A model generated the notes under the pieces. The model searched no databases. It saw only the letters and a list, made by a program, of their open reading frames with translations, and was not told where the DNA came from. 64,000 nt of DNA, taken from contig OX031069.1 in the NCBI GenBank assembly GCA_943736015.1, positions 43,186,728 to 43,250,727 of the forward strand, written 5' to 3'. The stretch comes from Tridacna crocea. Lineage: Eukaryota > Mollusca > Bivalvia > Cardiida > Cardiidae. The position numbers and the translations under genes were made by a program. Positions 45,309 through 56,587 of the stretch are shown here, in pieces (the stretch's first letter is position 1; each line of letters opens with the position of its first letter).

Positions 45309-45765
45309 ATCGTTGATAGCTCAAACAGTTACAGAGAAAAATGCCGAAGTACTCTCGGGACCTTCGAACCAGTGGAGTTTGAACCCCACGCATGTTCCTG
45401 GTGCTACCTGTATCTATTTCAATCTCATAATAAACCTCTAACCGTAGAATTCTCAGATAGTTATCTAACCGTGAGAGATAACAAAACGGGATATCCAATC
45501 GGGACAAAATTCAAACCGGATATGGACAACAAAACCGTGATAAGCATTATTTGTTCTACACTGACGTCAGACGAGTGTGACATGTGGACGAAGTGCTGTA
45601 TGGACGCCAGGAACTGTTGTGCGCAACAGTTGCAGACTCCAGTATTATCGAATGGGACACACTGTCCTAGCACATGGGACGGGTATAGCTGCTGGACTGA
45701 AGGTGTGCCATCGAAGGAAAGTTACGGTGCATGTCCGAGTTTCCTGAAGAATTCAGTCCCAAAGA
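45309..45765 (+). CDS. Family B GPCR, exon 2a: Cys-rich hormone-binding ectodomain, copy A
   Basis: Encodes most of the extracellular hormone-receptor (HRM) region. The reading frame runs IVDSSNSYREKC at the start, through HACSWCYLYLFQ, TVRDNKTGYPIGTKF, DECDMWTKCC and ARNCCAQQL, to the family hallmark TWDGYSCW followed by CPSFLK. The TWDG-x-x-CW motif is the conserved core of class B1 receptors such as the calcitonin, PTH and PDF receptors. An NGT sequon lies just before it. There are twelve cysteines, more than the six of a minimal HRM, so the domain has an extended N-terminal half. The exon is 457 nt, starts in phase 0 after an acceptor ending at 45308, and ends in phase 1 at a gtaag donor. 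It is the same length as exon 2b and shares about two-thirds of its residues (about 104 of 152 by hand). Confidence 0.9.
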
Positions 45766-46308
45766 GTAAGTTTTTATTATGTATACGTTCTGTTTCTGAA
45801 AGTACATGGGTTAGCAAGCTGTTGCAAAAATCTTAACTTGTAAGACATATCTCGACAATTAGCTACCTTTTCTCGGTGTTGAAGGAGTTTTGAATTTTGA
45901 ACCAAGAAATATTGGCTTCAGTTGTCGCTGAAGAATATAGTTATATAAATTCTGATGGGAGAGACAATTTAGAGGGCTACTCTACAGCTGGTAAACAAAC
46001 ATTTCAAAGAACTAAATAAGTAAGCTAGTGTTGAATTAATGAATTATGACAAACAAGATTTTGATAAATATTAACGATGAACTCTGTGCACTGAAGCAGA
46101 TTTGTTTTTTTTTTTTTTAAACCGATTCTACAATTTGATATTTTACAGTACCTGACAATGTTGCGAGTGTTTTTTTTTTTTTAGAGATAGAATATAAAAT
46201 CGGTATTTTTCACCAGTCGTAACCATGAAATATCGAAAATTATTTCACTGTTATTTCTCGATATACGACTGGAAAGCATGAAATACATCACCGTCTTTCC
46301 ACCCAGTT

Positions 46309-46528
46309 TTAACCCTGTACCAAACGATATTTTTTTTTTATTTTTCGAGTTTGAAAGGTTTTGAAGACAACAGTGTTGCTCAAGCTGTCTAATATGTCTC
46401 TAAAGGGGAGAGAACATAATGAGAAAAGGAGAAAATGCTGATTACCTGCATGTTCTCGTTTACCAACAATGTTTTCAAAATGTTTTTATTCAAGGTCACT
46501 AAAACAAAGGACGGTGGAAAAGGGTTAA
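46309..46528 (+). repeat. TTAA MITE (family 1) between exons 2a and 3a
   Basis: TTAACCCTGTACCAAACG to GTGGAAAAGGGTTAA; core AGAAAATGCTGATTACCTGC. Its right end is about 80 bases before exon 3a. Confidence 0.8.
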
Positions 46529-46607
46529 AAATAGAAATCACTTTTTTGTATTGATCTTAACTACATTATACGTTTGAATTATGTTTTCTTATTTCATGAA
46601 CGATAAG

Positions 46608-46708
46608 GGAAAGCAGTCAAAACGTGCATGGTGGACGGAACCTGGCTAAGAAAATACGATAAAGAATGGACAGATTATACTGCATGTTTCAACAACGAGG
46701 CACTAAAG
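46608..46708 (+). CDS. Family B GPCR, exon 3a: end of ectodomain copy A
   Basis: Completes ectodomain copy A. Reading from the split codon A|GG, it encodes KAVKTC, then DGTWLRKYDKEWTDYTACF and NNEALK. This is the usual end of the HRM fold (G-x-W ... W-x-Y-x-x-C), which supplies the last two disulfide cysteines. The acceptor ends at 46607 and the donor is AAG then gtacat, giving a phase-0 end. Compared with exon 3b it is nine bases longer: the position equivalent to the 3b donor (after GAG) reads gc rather than gt, and the exon runs on for three codons (A-L-K). Because it ends in phase 0 it can splice in frame either to exon 2b or directly to the TM1 exon. Confidence 0.85.
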
Positions 46709-47026
46709 GTACATGAATAGAAAATTAAACTTTTTTTCAGATCCTGATTCAATATTCTCAAGTTTCTAAAAGACGGTTTTTTTTCAAGTGCATGTATACT
46801 TTTATACGGGAGGCCACTCCTTCCATACCTTCAAGCTATCCTTGTGGTCCTAACTTCTCTTTATCTATGTATATTTCATTGGTTCAGGTTGTCTCTTTAA
46901 ATTTGCGATATTAATTTCTCTCTATCAATGTCTGGCTTGTTCGAGCTGCCCTTTTGCCGTTTTGGTACAACTTTTTCTGTGTCCATATTTTTAACTAATA
47001 CAAGTCATGCTTTATATATTCCTGTC

Positions 47027-47265
47027 AAAAGGTCTTGTGTGGCTCAGTGGTGAAGTGCAGGGCTCGTGACCTAGAGGTCTCAGGTTCAAGCCTCACTGGC
47101 TCCACTGTTTTTTTTTTTTTTTTTCAATGGAGTGTTCCTGGGCCAGACACATCGGAGCCTAGCATAGTGCTAATGAAACCCAGGAAACATGAATATGTGA
47201 ACTGTCGCCTTGATACGACTGAAATAATGTTGAAAGTGGCGTAAAACACAATTCAAACAAATATT
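47027..47265 (+). mobile_element. tRNA-headed SINE between exons 3a and 2b
   Basis: TGTGGCTCAGTGGTGAAGTG (A box) and TCAGGTTCAAGCCTCACTGG (B box), a run of T, then a body with GTCGCCTTGATACGACTGAA and ATGTTGAAAGTGGCGTAAAA, a tail shared with other SINE pieces here (6525-6615, 28400-28690). Confidence 0.75.
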
Positions 47266-47866
47266 CCTGTCTGTTGGTCTGTTCTCTCTGTGCATGTTTC
47301 TTGGTTATTCAAACTGTCTGTTTCCCCTTTTTTACTATTATGTATATTTATTCTACGGGATTAGGCTATTTGTTTACATATCTATATACTGCTTATTTCG
47401 CAGTGTATGTACCGTAGCGTTCTTTTTCATTTTTGCACTCCTCAATTTATTCTAATATGTATCACACTGGCTAGCATCTTGCCTTCATAATCCTGGGCTC
47501 TTTCTGTCTATTTCTCACTAGGTTTAGTTTAGGACTGCGGTCGATGTTTTTTAGTAATCTCTTCTTTGTGGCATGTTTGTTATGTTCTCCTAACAGGACT
47601 TCTTCTGTATTGAGCCTATCTGATCTTTATTTCTGTCCATGTCTTTCCTAGTACAAGTGGTAGGAAAGACACAGAGGCAAAAAGTTTGATCTCCAGTCTT
47701 AGTGATCGAAATAACCCATGCAAATATATACATGCATATAGGCGTTGGATTGTGGCCTCTGCCTGTCAGTTTTTATGTCACGCATTTCTCAATCAAAACT
47801 ATACACAATAAATCTTTTCATATTCTATTTATCCTTTTTTTCAAAAGCATGATATTTGTCTTACAG

Positions 47867-48323
47867 GTGTCCAGTAGCCCAAACACTTACAGCAGAACGT
47901 GTCGAAGTAAGATCGGGAAATTCGATCCGGTGGAGTTTGACATTCACGCCTGTTCATGGTGCTACTTCTTCCTGTTTCAAGCTGCAAATAAGCCTCTTAC
48001 CACAACATTTATCGATAATTATCTAACCGTGAGAGATAACAGGACCGGATATCCAGTTGGAACAAAATTCAAACCGGATTTCGATAACAGAATTGTGACT
48101 GATATTATTTGTTCTACGTTGACCTCGGACGAGTGTGAAATGTGGGTGACATGCTGTGCGGACGCCAGAATGTGTTGTGCGCATCAGCTAAGATCTCCAG
48201 TTTTGTCGAATGAGACGGTCTGTGCCAGTACATGGGATGGTTATGGCTGCTGGACGGATGGTGTTCCGTCAAAGAAGAGTTACATTACATGTCCAAGCTT
48301 TCTAAAGTATTCAATGCCGACAC
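47867..48323 (+). CDS. Family B GPCR, exon 2b: Cys-rich hormone-binding ectodomain, copy B
   Basis: Second copy of the ectodomain exon, exactly as long as copy A (457 nt) and in the same phases (0 in, 1 out). It opens VSSSPNTYSRTC, keeps FDPVEFDIHACSWC, LTVRDNRTGYPVGTKF, TSDECEMWVTCC, ARMCCAHQL and the hallmark TWDGYGCW, and ends CPSFLKYSMPT before a gtaagt donor. Cysteine spacing matches copy A throughout, and the NGT sequon of copy A is NET here. There is no stop codon or frameshift, so both copies appear to be kept functional. Differences cluster at the N-terminus and around residues predicted to be surface-exposed, which would allow different ligands or affinities (inference). Confidence 0.9.
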
Positions 48324-48557
48324 GTAAGTATCATCTTTCTTTTGTACTGTCTGAGAATTAAGTGCAGCGCAAAGATTTTATTTCATAATGATATTAAAAC
48401 CAGAAACAAGATTTAGACCAATTCTTCTAAATGATAACATTATGAAATCTGATTACATAAAGATTTTAAATCTCGATGAATTAAAGATTAAGAGACTGAA
48501 TGATGTTTTGTGGTAAACCTGTTACTTTTTTCCCAGCATAATGTAAATTGAAATCAG

Positions 48558-48793
48558 CTTGCAGCACTCCAAAAGGGGCATTCGGACACTTGCGTGTTGT
48601 CTCGGATCAACCTGTACAGTCCGCGAAGGTTTACGACTACATTAGATTGTGTGATACAGCAGAGTCACGCAAAACAGATAATCACATAAAAATGGAACGT
48701 GTTGTTTCGGCTTAGCCTATGCGGACTGCGAAGGCTGATCCGATACGATACTTTACCAAACTGTTCGAATGTCCCTTGTTGAATTTTTCAGGT
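48558..48793. repeat. Family B palindromic element between exons 2b and 3b
   Basis: A decayed copy: CTTGCAGCACTCCAAAAGGG at the left, GAAGGCTGATCCGATACGAT at the right, with one internal arm partly deleted. A family C hairpin follows at 48997-49062. Confidence 0.65.
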
Positions 48794-49143
48794 TGAAATA
48801 GTGGAACTGTAATTGAAATCTATTAATCTGGTGAAGGTAATCAAGATGTCGCTAAAGAGGTAATGAAGATCATCTATACTGATATACTCTACACCTGTAA
48901 CCGTTATCCTGCAAATAAGTGAAATGAATTTTTCGAACAAATAGTAAAAAACGAAATTTTGCTGTTTGTTACGTACTTTTGGAGGACGACATGTCCTTAT
49001 CGGACAGTGTAGATTAAGGTCACGTTCCGTGCAGTCTGATACTAATCTACACTGTCCGCAAAAGGTCAGTGGTTTGCGCTCAGTAACTTTTGCTTTGTTT
49101 ATAAAGCTCCATATAACATTACTTTATTTCATGAACGGTGCAG

Positions 49144-49235
49144 GGAAAGCAGTGAAAACGTGCTTACAGGACGGAACATGGCTGAAGAAGGACAACCGGG
49201 AATGGACAGATTATACGCCTTGTTTGAATTATGAG
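49144..49235 (+). CDS. Family B GPCR, exon 3b: end of ectodomain copy B
   Basis: Completes ectodomain copy B: split codon C|GG, then KAVKTCLQDGTWLKK, REWTDYTPC and LNYE. It has the same final W-T-D-Y-T-x-C motif as exon 3a. The acceptor is tgcag ending at 49143; the donor is GAG then gtaatc, leaving phase 0. The next phase-0 exon begins GAGCTGCGA (ELR), the juxtamembrane stretch leading into TM1. The intron before it (48324-49143) is almost the same length as the one between 2a and 3a (about 820 against 842 bases), as expected if exons 2 and 3 were duplicated together with their intron. Confidence 0.88.
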
Positions 49236-49389
49236 GTAATCCCGTAGATGTACCGAAACTTAGCCTCAATGAGGGCCATTCTTCAGTCATTTTCATTGAT
49301 TCTTTTCTAGCACTGCATTGGTATTTATAAGGGGATTACCTGTTTTTCATCCTTGATTTTCTTGCACTGAACAGCTATGTTTTCGAGAT

Positions 49390-50029
49390 TGTTACGAGCC
49401 AAACGGAACGAGAAAGAAAAACGAGCAACAAGGAATTTACAATATATGCATAATTATATTAATAGATAAAGACGCTGGAGTACAATCAGAGATAAGTTTG
49501 AATGAAATTTAAGAAATTAACAATATATATTAATAAATAAAGACACCGGAGTACAAGAGGTAAGTATGAATGAAATGTTGACAATTTTTGATCTAAGAGC
49601 AAGAAATAGAATAATTCCCTCAAATTTAGGAATTAGTTTTATACTATAAAAAGTATGAAATTTTTCATTCCTAAAACCTAAATTAACAATAGTTTAACTT
49701 GCAAATAGATGTAAGCAACCTGTTTTAAAATAAAGTAATTCCAACTTACAGATCTATATTCCAGATTAAATCCATCATTTTTCACTAATTCTATATCCCC
49801 CAAGCCACAAGATTAAAATCAACATATAAGTCATTCATTTTTATATCAGCCTGGAAAATTCTTCATTAGTCTTTTCTAGAAAGACGACAACATGGATAGG
49901 TAAACATGTTGTTCACTAACAACCTGTTTCTAAAAATAAGCACGATGAAAAAAAAAAAGAAACGATAAATGTTCTTTTTGTTTCTTGAATATTCTGAAAA
50001 CATGTCACTGTACATCTTATTTAATAACA
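49390..50029 (-). repeat. 3' LTR of a decayed Ty3/Gypsy-type retrotransposon
   Basis: A 640 bp LTR in minus orientation: + strand TGTTACGAGCC to AATAACA. The adjacent CTTCCCCTCCT (50030-50040) is the complement of a polypurine tract, which fixes the orientation. Matching LTR sequence occurs at 53829-54351, 56144-56545 and 56588-57159. It lies in the receptor intron between exons 3b and 4. Confidence 0.75.
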
Positions 50030-53000
50030 CTTCCCCTCCTAAAGGAAAAAATGTTTGAAGAGTTAAAACTTTCCTTTATTAGAATATAAAACATATGGTT
50101 ACACTTAAGTGTTCGTGAAAATACATTATACATAAACACAAATGTTAACAATTTATGGTTACACTTAAGTGTTCGTGAAAATACATTATACATAAACACA
50201 AATGTTAACAATTTATGGTTACACTTAAGTGTTCGTGAAAATACATTATACATAAACACAAATGTTAACAATTTATAAGTTCTACTCTAGAAAAAGTATC
50301 GGGGATATTATTATGGCTACCTTTTATCTGTCTAACGTTCATGCTATATTCATTATTCATTATTCCACCGGAGTAAACGTTGGTCCTTGCTTTTTTTCAT
50401 TCACTATATACAATGATGGGTGCAGGAGAAGACGACAAATATTTTTCGAAATGCTGAAGAGACATAAACATTCTTTTTCTTTCGTTGAGTATAGTGTTTC
50501 TTGTGTTTGTTAAACTTTAGAAAAAGATTAAGTAACTGGATGATCCACACCATTATAATCTTCTTGAAGTAAAACACCACCTACACCAGCAAGCTTAAAT
50601 TCTTTTCCAAAATTAGGAACTGAAAGAACTTGTTTTTTACTTTCTGGTATGGCTTTTATTTTATCTAAAGTTTTTTGACTTTCATCATTCCATATATTTT
50701 TGGGGGTTGCTAAGAAGACATGTCAGTGGCTCAGCAATGACAGAAAAAATATCACCGAATTTCCTATGGTAACAAGCCATACCAAGATATCCCATGAGTT
50801 GTCTTTTGCATGCAGGTACAGGAAAATCAGAAATAGCTTTTATCTGTCCGTATCCAACAACATGACCCAAAAATGTTAAACTAGCATGGCAAAATTCACT
50901 TTTCAAAAGAGTAATTGTTAATTCACCTGTACTCAGTCTTTCAAAATTCCCTGATAGTCTTTAGATGTTTATCTCAAGTCTTTAGATGTTCATCTCAATC
51001 ATCGCTGTGAATGATGACATCATAGATTCAGGCTCTACAGTCGTCCAATCCACATAAATTCATGTTGGTAGACGTTGAAATATTGCCGATGAGTTTTTTT
51101 TTCGTCCCAAACGGAATACCTTTGTATTGATATTAAAGTACAATAGAAATAACAAATGCAGATATCTCTTTAGCTCTTTCAGTGAGGGGAATTTGCCAAA
51201 ACCCTTTCAGATGATCAAGTTTGGTAACGTATTTTGCCTGACCAATATTGTCAATGCGGCCGTCTACTCTTTGCACAGGAAATGCATCAGTCTTGGTCAC
51301 AGTAATAATTTTTCAATAGGCAGTGCACATACGAAACGTTCCAGCTGGCTTTGATACCATAATACAGGGAGAACTCCATTCACTTTAACTAGGTTCAATA
51401 AAGTCATTGTCCAATAGATACTTGATTGTTTCTCTTAGATTCTCCTTTTTTTTTTATTCATTCGATATGGATGTTGTTTGACTGGTTTTGAATTTTTAAA
51501 GTCCATATCATGGTACATTGTATTTGTCCGTGTTGGAGTATCAGGGAATAGGTGCTCATATTCAGAAATTAACCTTTTTAATTCATCTTTTTCTTTATTA
51601 CCTAGGTGTGACAGTTTTTTATCTAAATCTTTTAAAATGTCATAATTCTGTAGTTTTTGAACATTGTAGGCTTAGACATATCAAAGTGTTTCATGAGGTA
51701 TACCTAAAGTACTTGACAAAGGTGTTTTATGAGCTAGGCTTAGTATTTCTGATCTGTAAGATTTAGGAACGATTATTCTGATGATTGACAGCCCACCCAT
51801 CATCAGTAGAGACTTCAGAAGGGCACCACTTTTTTTATTAATATTCCATTCTTTATTTAAAAACAGACAGATTCCTATGAAAGATCAGTTTCACTGACAG
51901 CTTTTTGAAGTTAAGGTACAAGTTCTGGATCGTTGTACTGGTTTTGACCTTGACTTTGTATCATGACCTTCATTTACTAAAGGTAAAGACATGTAATCAA
52001 ATTCTGATGAATTATATATTAGAATTTGTCTGACTTTCCAACGAGTTTTGTGAAATAGATACGCAAATTTCAATTTTTCAATAAATGACCAAACAACGAA
52101 ACAGGTAAGTCAATATATTAGTCTGTGTTTCAGTCAAAATATCTTTCTTTACCATGATAGCTCTAGTAACTGCACTGGAAGGATAAAGGGCGGGAATTTC
52201 TTTATCAATTGGATCGGGTGATTGATCCATACAAGCTGCGCCAGTTACAAGTGGATTAACAATTACTTTATCTCCGGCCAAATCATTGCCTAATAACAAA
52301 TAAACACATTCAAAGTGTTATTTTTTCGGACACCAACAGTCACTGGACCATTAATTAAGTGTGACGACTAATCAATGTTATGAAGCGGAACAACAACAAA
52401 TCCATACCCTACACCTTGAATAAGGACACTTGTCCGAAAAGAAGTCTTCTCAGAAAAAAATGAGAATTGAGATCGAGAAACTCCAGTATCACGTAAAATT
52501 TAAATAGGGGTAGACTGGACAAAATCACTTTCTAATGACAGAAGACCATTTGATAAGAATGGTTCATAGATTTCATAAAGGTATCGGTCTCAGGTACTTT
52601 TGCCTGGATAAATGCTTGGTCTTTAAAACATGATTGAGGTGTAGACGTCAATGAAGTAAAGCCTGTAGACATGCAACTTTCTTCTTTTTACCGTTTTCTT
52701 TTTAAAACAGGACATTTAGAAAAAATATGACCTGGTTCTTCACAAGCGGGTCAAGATAAGGGATTTCTACCCTTGTATTCATAAGGGTTTGGAACTATTC
52801 TGACTGGAATTGTCATTATGTTGATTAAAATTTGGTTTAGGACCAGTAGATAAATAAGAAAGTTTTTGATCTATTGCTGAGAGACCTTATGAGTCAAGGC
52901 AAAGTTGTCTGCTATGCCAGCAGGTTCCTCTAAAGTTTCAACCTCTTTCTCGTCTAAGAAGTTTTTATATCTGAATTAATGCACCTTTTAAATTCTTCAA

Positions 53001-53828
53001 CTAACAATAATTGTCTAAATTTTACATGATCTAAATCTATTTGGACACCACCTATTAAATAGTTGTTCTTTAGTCTAGCAAATTCAACATGGGTTTGACC
53101 GTTTTCCTTTCTGCAATTCCTAAATTGTTGTCTATATGCTTCAGGTACCTGTTCATAAGGCTTTAGAATCATTTCCTTAACATTATCGTAAATAAAAGGT
53201 TGTTCATTACTTAAGTGAGAAAAAAGTATCGCGAACCTTTCCAGTAACAACGCTTTGCAAGAATAAGGTCCACTGTTCTTTTGAAATTCGTTTCAAATTT
53301 TCTGTAAAACTTTCAAAATGTGAAAAGTATTTATTAACTTCCTGTTCTTTGAATGCCGGAACATGTCTAAAGTGTTTTGTCACGTCAAAGTCATTAATCA
53401 CATGCAAATATTTTTTTTCTTTATTTTCTATTTCTAATTCTGTCATTCCCAACGGAAACTGTCTTTCCCTCTTTCTTTTTTCTACATATAATTCAGCATG
53501 CATTTTTCTAACTGTAATTTAAACTCATTTTCTTTCATCCTTTCTTTGTGCTCCTTTTTTTTCAATTTCTCTTCGTCTTTTATAATTTGCAGTTTTAATT
53601 TTTCTCAATCAATATTACTTATTATCAGACTTTCTTACCAAATTTAATTGTCCTGCAAAGGTTTGGCAATATGTTTTTCAAGATTAAAAGACATGATTGC
53701 TTTTTTGCTGGTTCACTAGAATAAAAATCAAATTTTATTCTTTCATTATGATTTGACTCCCCAATTTCTGTCAAAAGCCAAGCGTAAAGAGAAAGAACAA
53801 CCAGCCACAAGCCTTTAGCAGTTAGCAA
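50030..53828 (-). pseudogene. Internal region of a decayed Ty3/Gypsy retrotransposon (gag, partial pol)
   Basis: In minus orientation the order is gag then pol. Gag-like frames lie at 52954-53503 in two overlapping registers (a frameshift near 53207-53250), including KEQEVNKYFSHFESF and EAYRQQFRNCRKE. A zinc knuckle near 52730-52765 reads PACEEPGHIFSKC, with its first Cys codon now TGA. The post-protease linker GDKVIVNPLVTGAA lies at 52078-52299. RT start-like KPVKQHPYRMN is near 51450-51490, and SLTFLGHVVGYGQIKAI with LMGYLGMACYHRKFGDIF is at 50685-50906. No integrase is seen. Several stops and frameshifts mean it is inactive. Confidence 0.8.
50095..50276. repeat. Three exact tandem copies of a 60 bp unit
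   Basis: Lines starting at 50101, 50161 and 50221 are the same 60 bases apart from the edges (ACACTTAAGTGTTCGTGAAA ...). Each unit contains the palindrome ACACTTAAGTGT. The array lies inside the decayed Gypsy element next to its 3' LTR. Perfect identity implies recent expansion or an assembly effect. Confidence 0.85.
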
Positions 53829-54351
53829 TATTTATAAATGATTAAAGACACAGGAGTGCAATAAAAGTTAATTTTGAATGGCACTTTTACACATTTTAAT
53901 CTTGAAATGAAAAATGGAATATATCCGTCAAAATTAAGAAATAGGTTTAGACTACAAAAAAGTATGAAATTTCTGGTTCCTAAAAACTAAATTAACAGTA
54001 GTTTTTACCTGCATAATAGATGTGAGCAACCTGCTTAAAGATAAAGTAATTCCAACTTAAAGACTTATATTCCAGATTAAAACCAAAATTTTCACTACTT
54101 CTATATCCTCCAAGGTATAATGTCTAAGTTCAATTCCAAAATCAACAGATAAGTCACTCCTCTTTATATCGGCTTGGAAAATTCTAGATTAGTCATTTCT
54201 AGAAAGATCGCAACATGGGTTAGTAAAAAGCTTTTTTTTTCACTAACAAGCTGTTTCTAAAAACAATCACAAGAGGAAACAAATAGAGGTTTTTTTTTTT
54301 GTTTCTGGTATATTCTGAAAACAGGTCACTGTATATTCTATGTACATAACA
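53829..54351 (-). repeat. 5' LTR of the decayed Gypsy element (truncated)
   Basis: Shares TAAAGTAATTCCAACTTA, TATATCGGCTTGGAAAATTC and CATTTCTAGAAAGA with the LTR at 49390-50029. It lacks the part next to the primer-binding site (the equivalent of 49390-49525), so the junction with gag is deleted. The outer end is GTACATAACA at 54351. Confidence 0.7.
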
Positions 54352-54741
54352 AGGTCATATTTCAAGTCTTGGTTAGATTGTTTCACATATCAGTATACTT
54401 GTATATGCAGTATCTAATGATTAAGAAAAAAAATGACCTCTATTGTACATTTGAACATTACACATATATCATGAATGATAATATATTTATTGCAACATCC
54501 CCGAGAGAATCAAGGATAAAAACAAAGAAATACAGGTAAAAGGACCAATCTGTTTTGTGGTTACCTTTGATAATCTGTCAGTCTTTATCTGACAAGGGTG
54601 ACAATTTAATCAACCGGAATGGTCCCCATTAGAGTTAACGTTTGTTTTTCTCATAGTTGTTTAATCGTTAAGCACAGAGTTTCGAGTTCTAACGACGCCG
54701 AGAAAGAAAGTTTTTGAAAATGCTTGTATTCTCAAAATAGT

Positions 54742-54970
54742 TTAACCGTTTACCAAACGACAAAATCATAGATAAGTCCAGATAGAAAGCATTAATTTTT
54801 CAGACGACAATACACGTGGTACTATTAAATTAAAGTTTGTTTTGGGAAGGGTAGAAAACGTTGTGCGAAAAGGAGAAAATGACGGTTACCAGTATTTTGC
54901 CCTTTTCTCCACGATGTTGTCAAAAAGCTTTTTTTCTTGGGGTCATTAGATTATGTGGTAAAGGGTTTAT
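54742..54970 (+). repeat. TTAA MITE (family 1), slightly degraded
   Basis: TTAACCGTTTACCAAACGAC to GGTAAAGGGTTTAT; core GAAAATGACGGTTACCAGTA. Confidence 0.72.
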
Positions 54971-55501
54971 CGTTAATCACGCAGTGGCGCGTTTTCCGAC
55001 CCTGAGAATGGAAGCCTTTGAAATTGCTTGTAAATAGCATTTTCTCCTTTTCCACAACGTTTTCTTTCCATTTACGGATTAATAACACTGTTTGTACCCG
55101 TTTACTGTGTCAGCTTCAATCTTTTCAATTCAGACATGTCAAACATTTAGTCACATGGCATAGTGCTCAGGATAAAAGCTTTAGCTATAAAACTATCTTA
55201 AACCATTCGCCAAGCAATAACGGGTTTTAAAGACGATGAAAACGATTGAAAATATTATGGGAAAATTCGTTTAATTAAACATTTGAAGTGGTATTTTCTT
55301 TGAGTCCTATCAGTGTCCAAACTTCCAGATACTGTTTCATTCTTTTCGTGTCAAAGAGCGGTTCTGTCTCGTAATTCTAGATTTTGAAAAAAAAAAGATT
55401 ATTATAAATGACGACTTGCTGGGTATAATATTTTACAAAGACTCATCAACCCCTTTTGCTCAAAGAATCATTAAAGCATGTTTCTTTTTTTATGATTACA
55501 G

Positions 55502-55602
55502 GAGCTGCGAACAACAATCTACATAAGTGTTGGGTGTCAGATAGCCAGTCTGATATTGCTTCTACCAGCGTTATTTATTTTCATCTATTACAAGTATGGC
55601 AG
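55502..55602 (+). CDS. Family B GPCR, exon 4: TM1
   Basis: Encodes the first membrane helix: ELRTTIYISVGCQIASLILL, then LPALFIFIYYKYG, ending in phase 2 (AG before gttttt). The long hydrophobic run with aromatic and basic residues on its inner side is typical of TM1 in class B receptors, and the next exon continues the basic first intracellular loop. The acceptor is tgattacag ending at 55501. It lies more than 6 kb after exon 3b, and the intron contains a decayed Gypsy-type retrotransposon. The correct frame is the one matching the flanking phases; the longer open frames here belong to other registers. Confidence 0.85.
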
Positions 55603-56143
55603 GTTTTTTTCAACTTCTCTGTGTTCGCTTTCTCTTCTTTTTGCTTTTCTTCTTGCTGCTCTTTTTCTTCTTGTTCTTCTTGAAAATATTCATCTTTACA
55701 GGTTCTTCTTCTGCTTCTTCTTCTTCTCTAGCCCTGTATGAAACTATGCATATATCGAACCTGAGCAAAAAGATCTTAAACACTCGCTGTTTCACCTAGG
55801 GTCAATATATTCCAAGCCCTTTTAAGCTTTTTGGAACCGAATAGTCTGTCATCGGAAGGAACCAAATTACGATCTAAGTCATATTTGAGAGATTAAATGA
55901 ATTTTTCATTGGCTCATATTTTTAGTTTAACCTTTTAGAAATTATTTAACTTTGACTTATCGAAAATTGTTGGAAATCAGATTATGAATGCTAAAAAAGG
56001 TCACTGGATACTAGTCCTGATTTTACGTTTTATACAGCATCAAATACAACAATGAAATCACCCATAGACTTTTCAAAGATACAACACGAAAAATCTCATT
56101 GAGAAAAAGGTGGGGGATATTATTTTCAAATATATGACATTGT

Positions 56144-56545
56144 TACGAGACAAACGTAACGAGAAAGAAACCCAACAACAAATCCTTAACAATTAAGAAT
56201 ATTTATTAATCAATAAAGACAAAAAAAAAAAAAATACTATAACAGTAAAAATTGAATAAAGTTTGGCAACTTTTAATTTTAGAACAATAAATAGAGTATG
56301 TCCAGTATAATTAAGAATTATGTTAAAACTACAAAAGTACGGAATTTCTGGTTCCTAAAACATTCCGTTCTTTCCTAAAACATAACTTAACACTAGTTTA
56401 ACTTGCAAATAGATATGAGCTGATTGTTTAGAAATAAAAGTAATTCCAACTTACTGATCTATATTCCATTTCAATTCGAACACTTTTCACTTATTCTGTA
56501 TCCTCCAAGACACAAGTCTTATTAACATTCTAAAACGTCTTACTG
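56144..56545 (-). repeat. Gypsy-type LTR fragment, minus orientation
   Basis: Starts TGTTACGAGACAAACGTAAC, like the outer end of the 49390 LTR, and contains TTCTGGTTCCTAAAACAT and TAATTCCAACTTACTGATC. It is incomplete at its right side, where it meets a polypurine tract and an oppositely oriented LTR. Confidence 0.65.
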
Positions 56546-56587
56546 AATTTCAATTCTTAAAAGTTTCATTTGTTTAAGGTGGGGAAG

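Noticed and set aside
45461-45673. Antisense frame opposite exon 2a
   Set aside because: A shadow of the strongly conserved sense exon.
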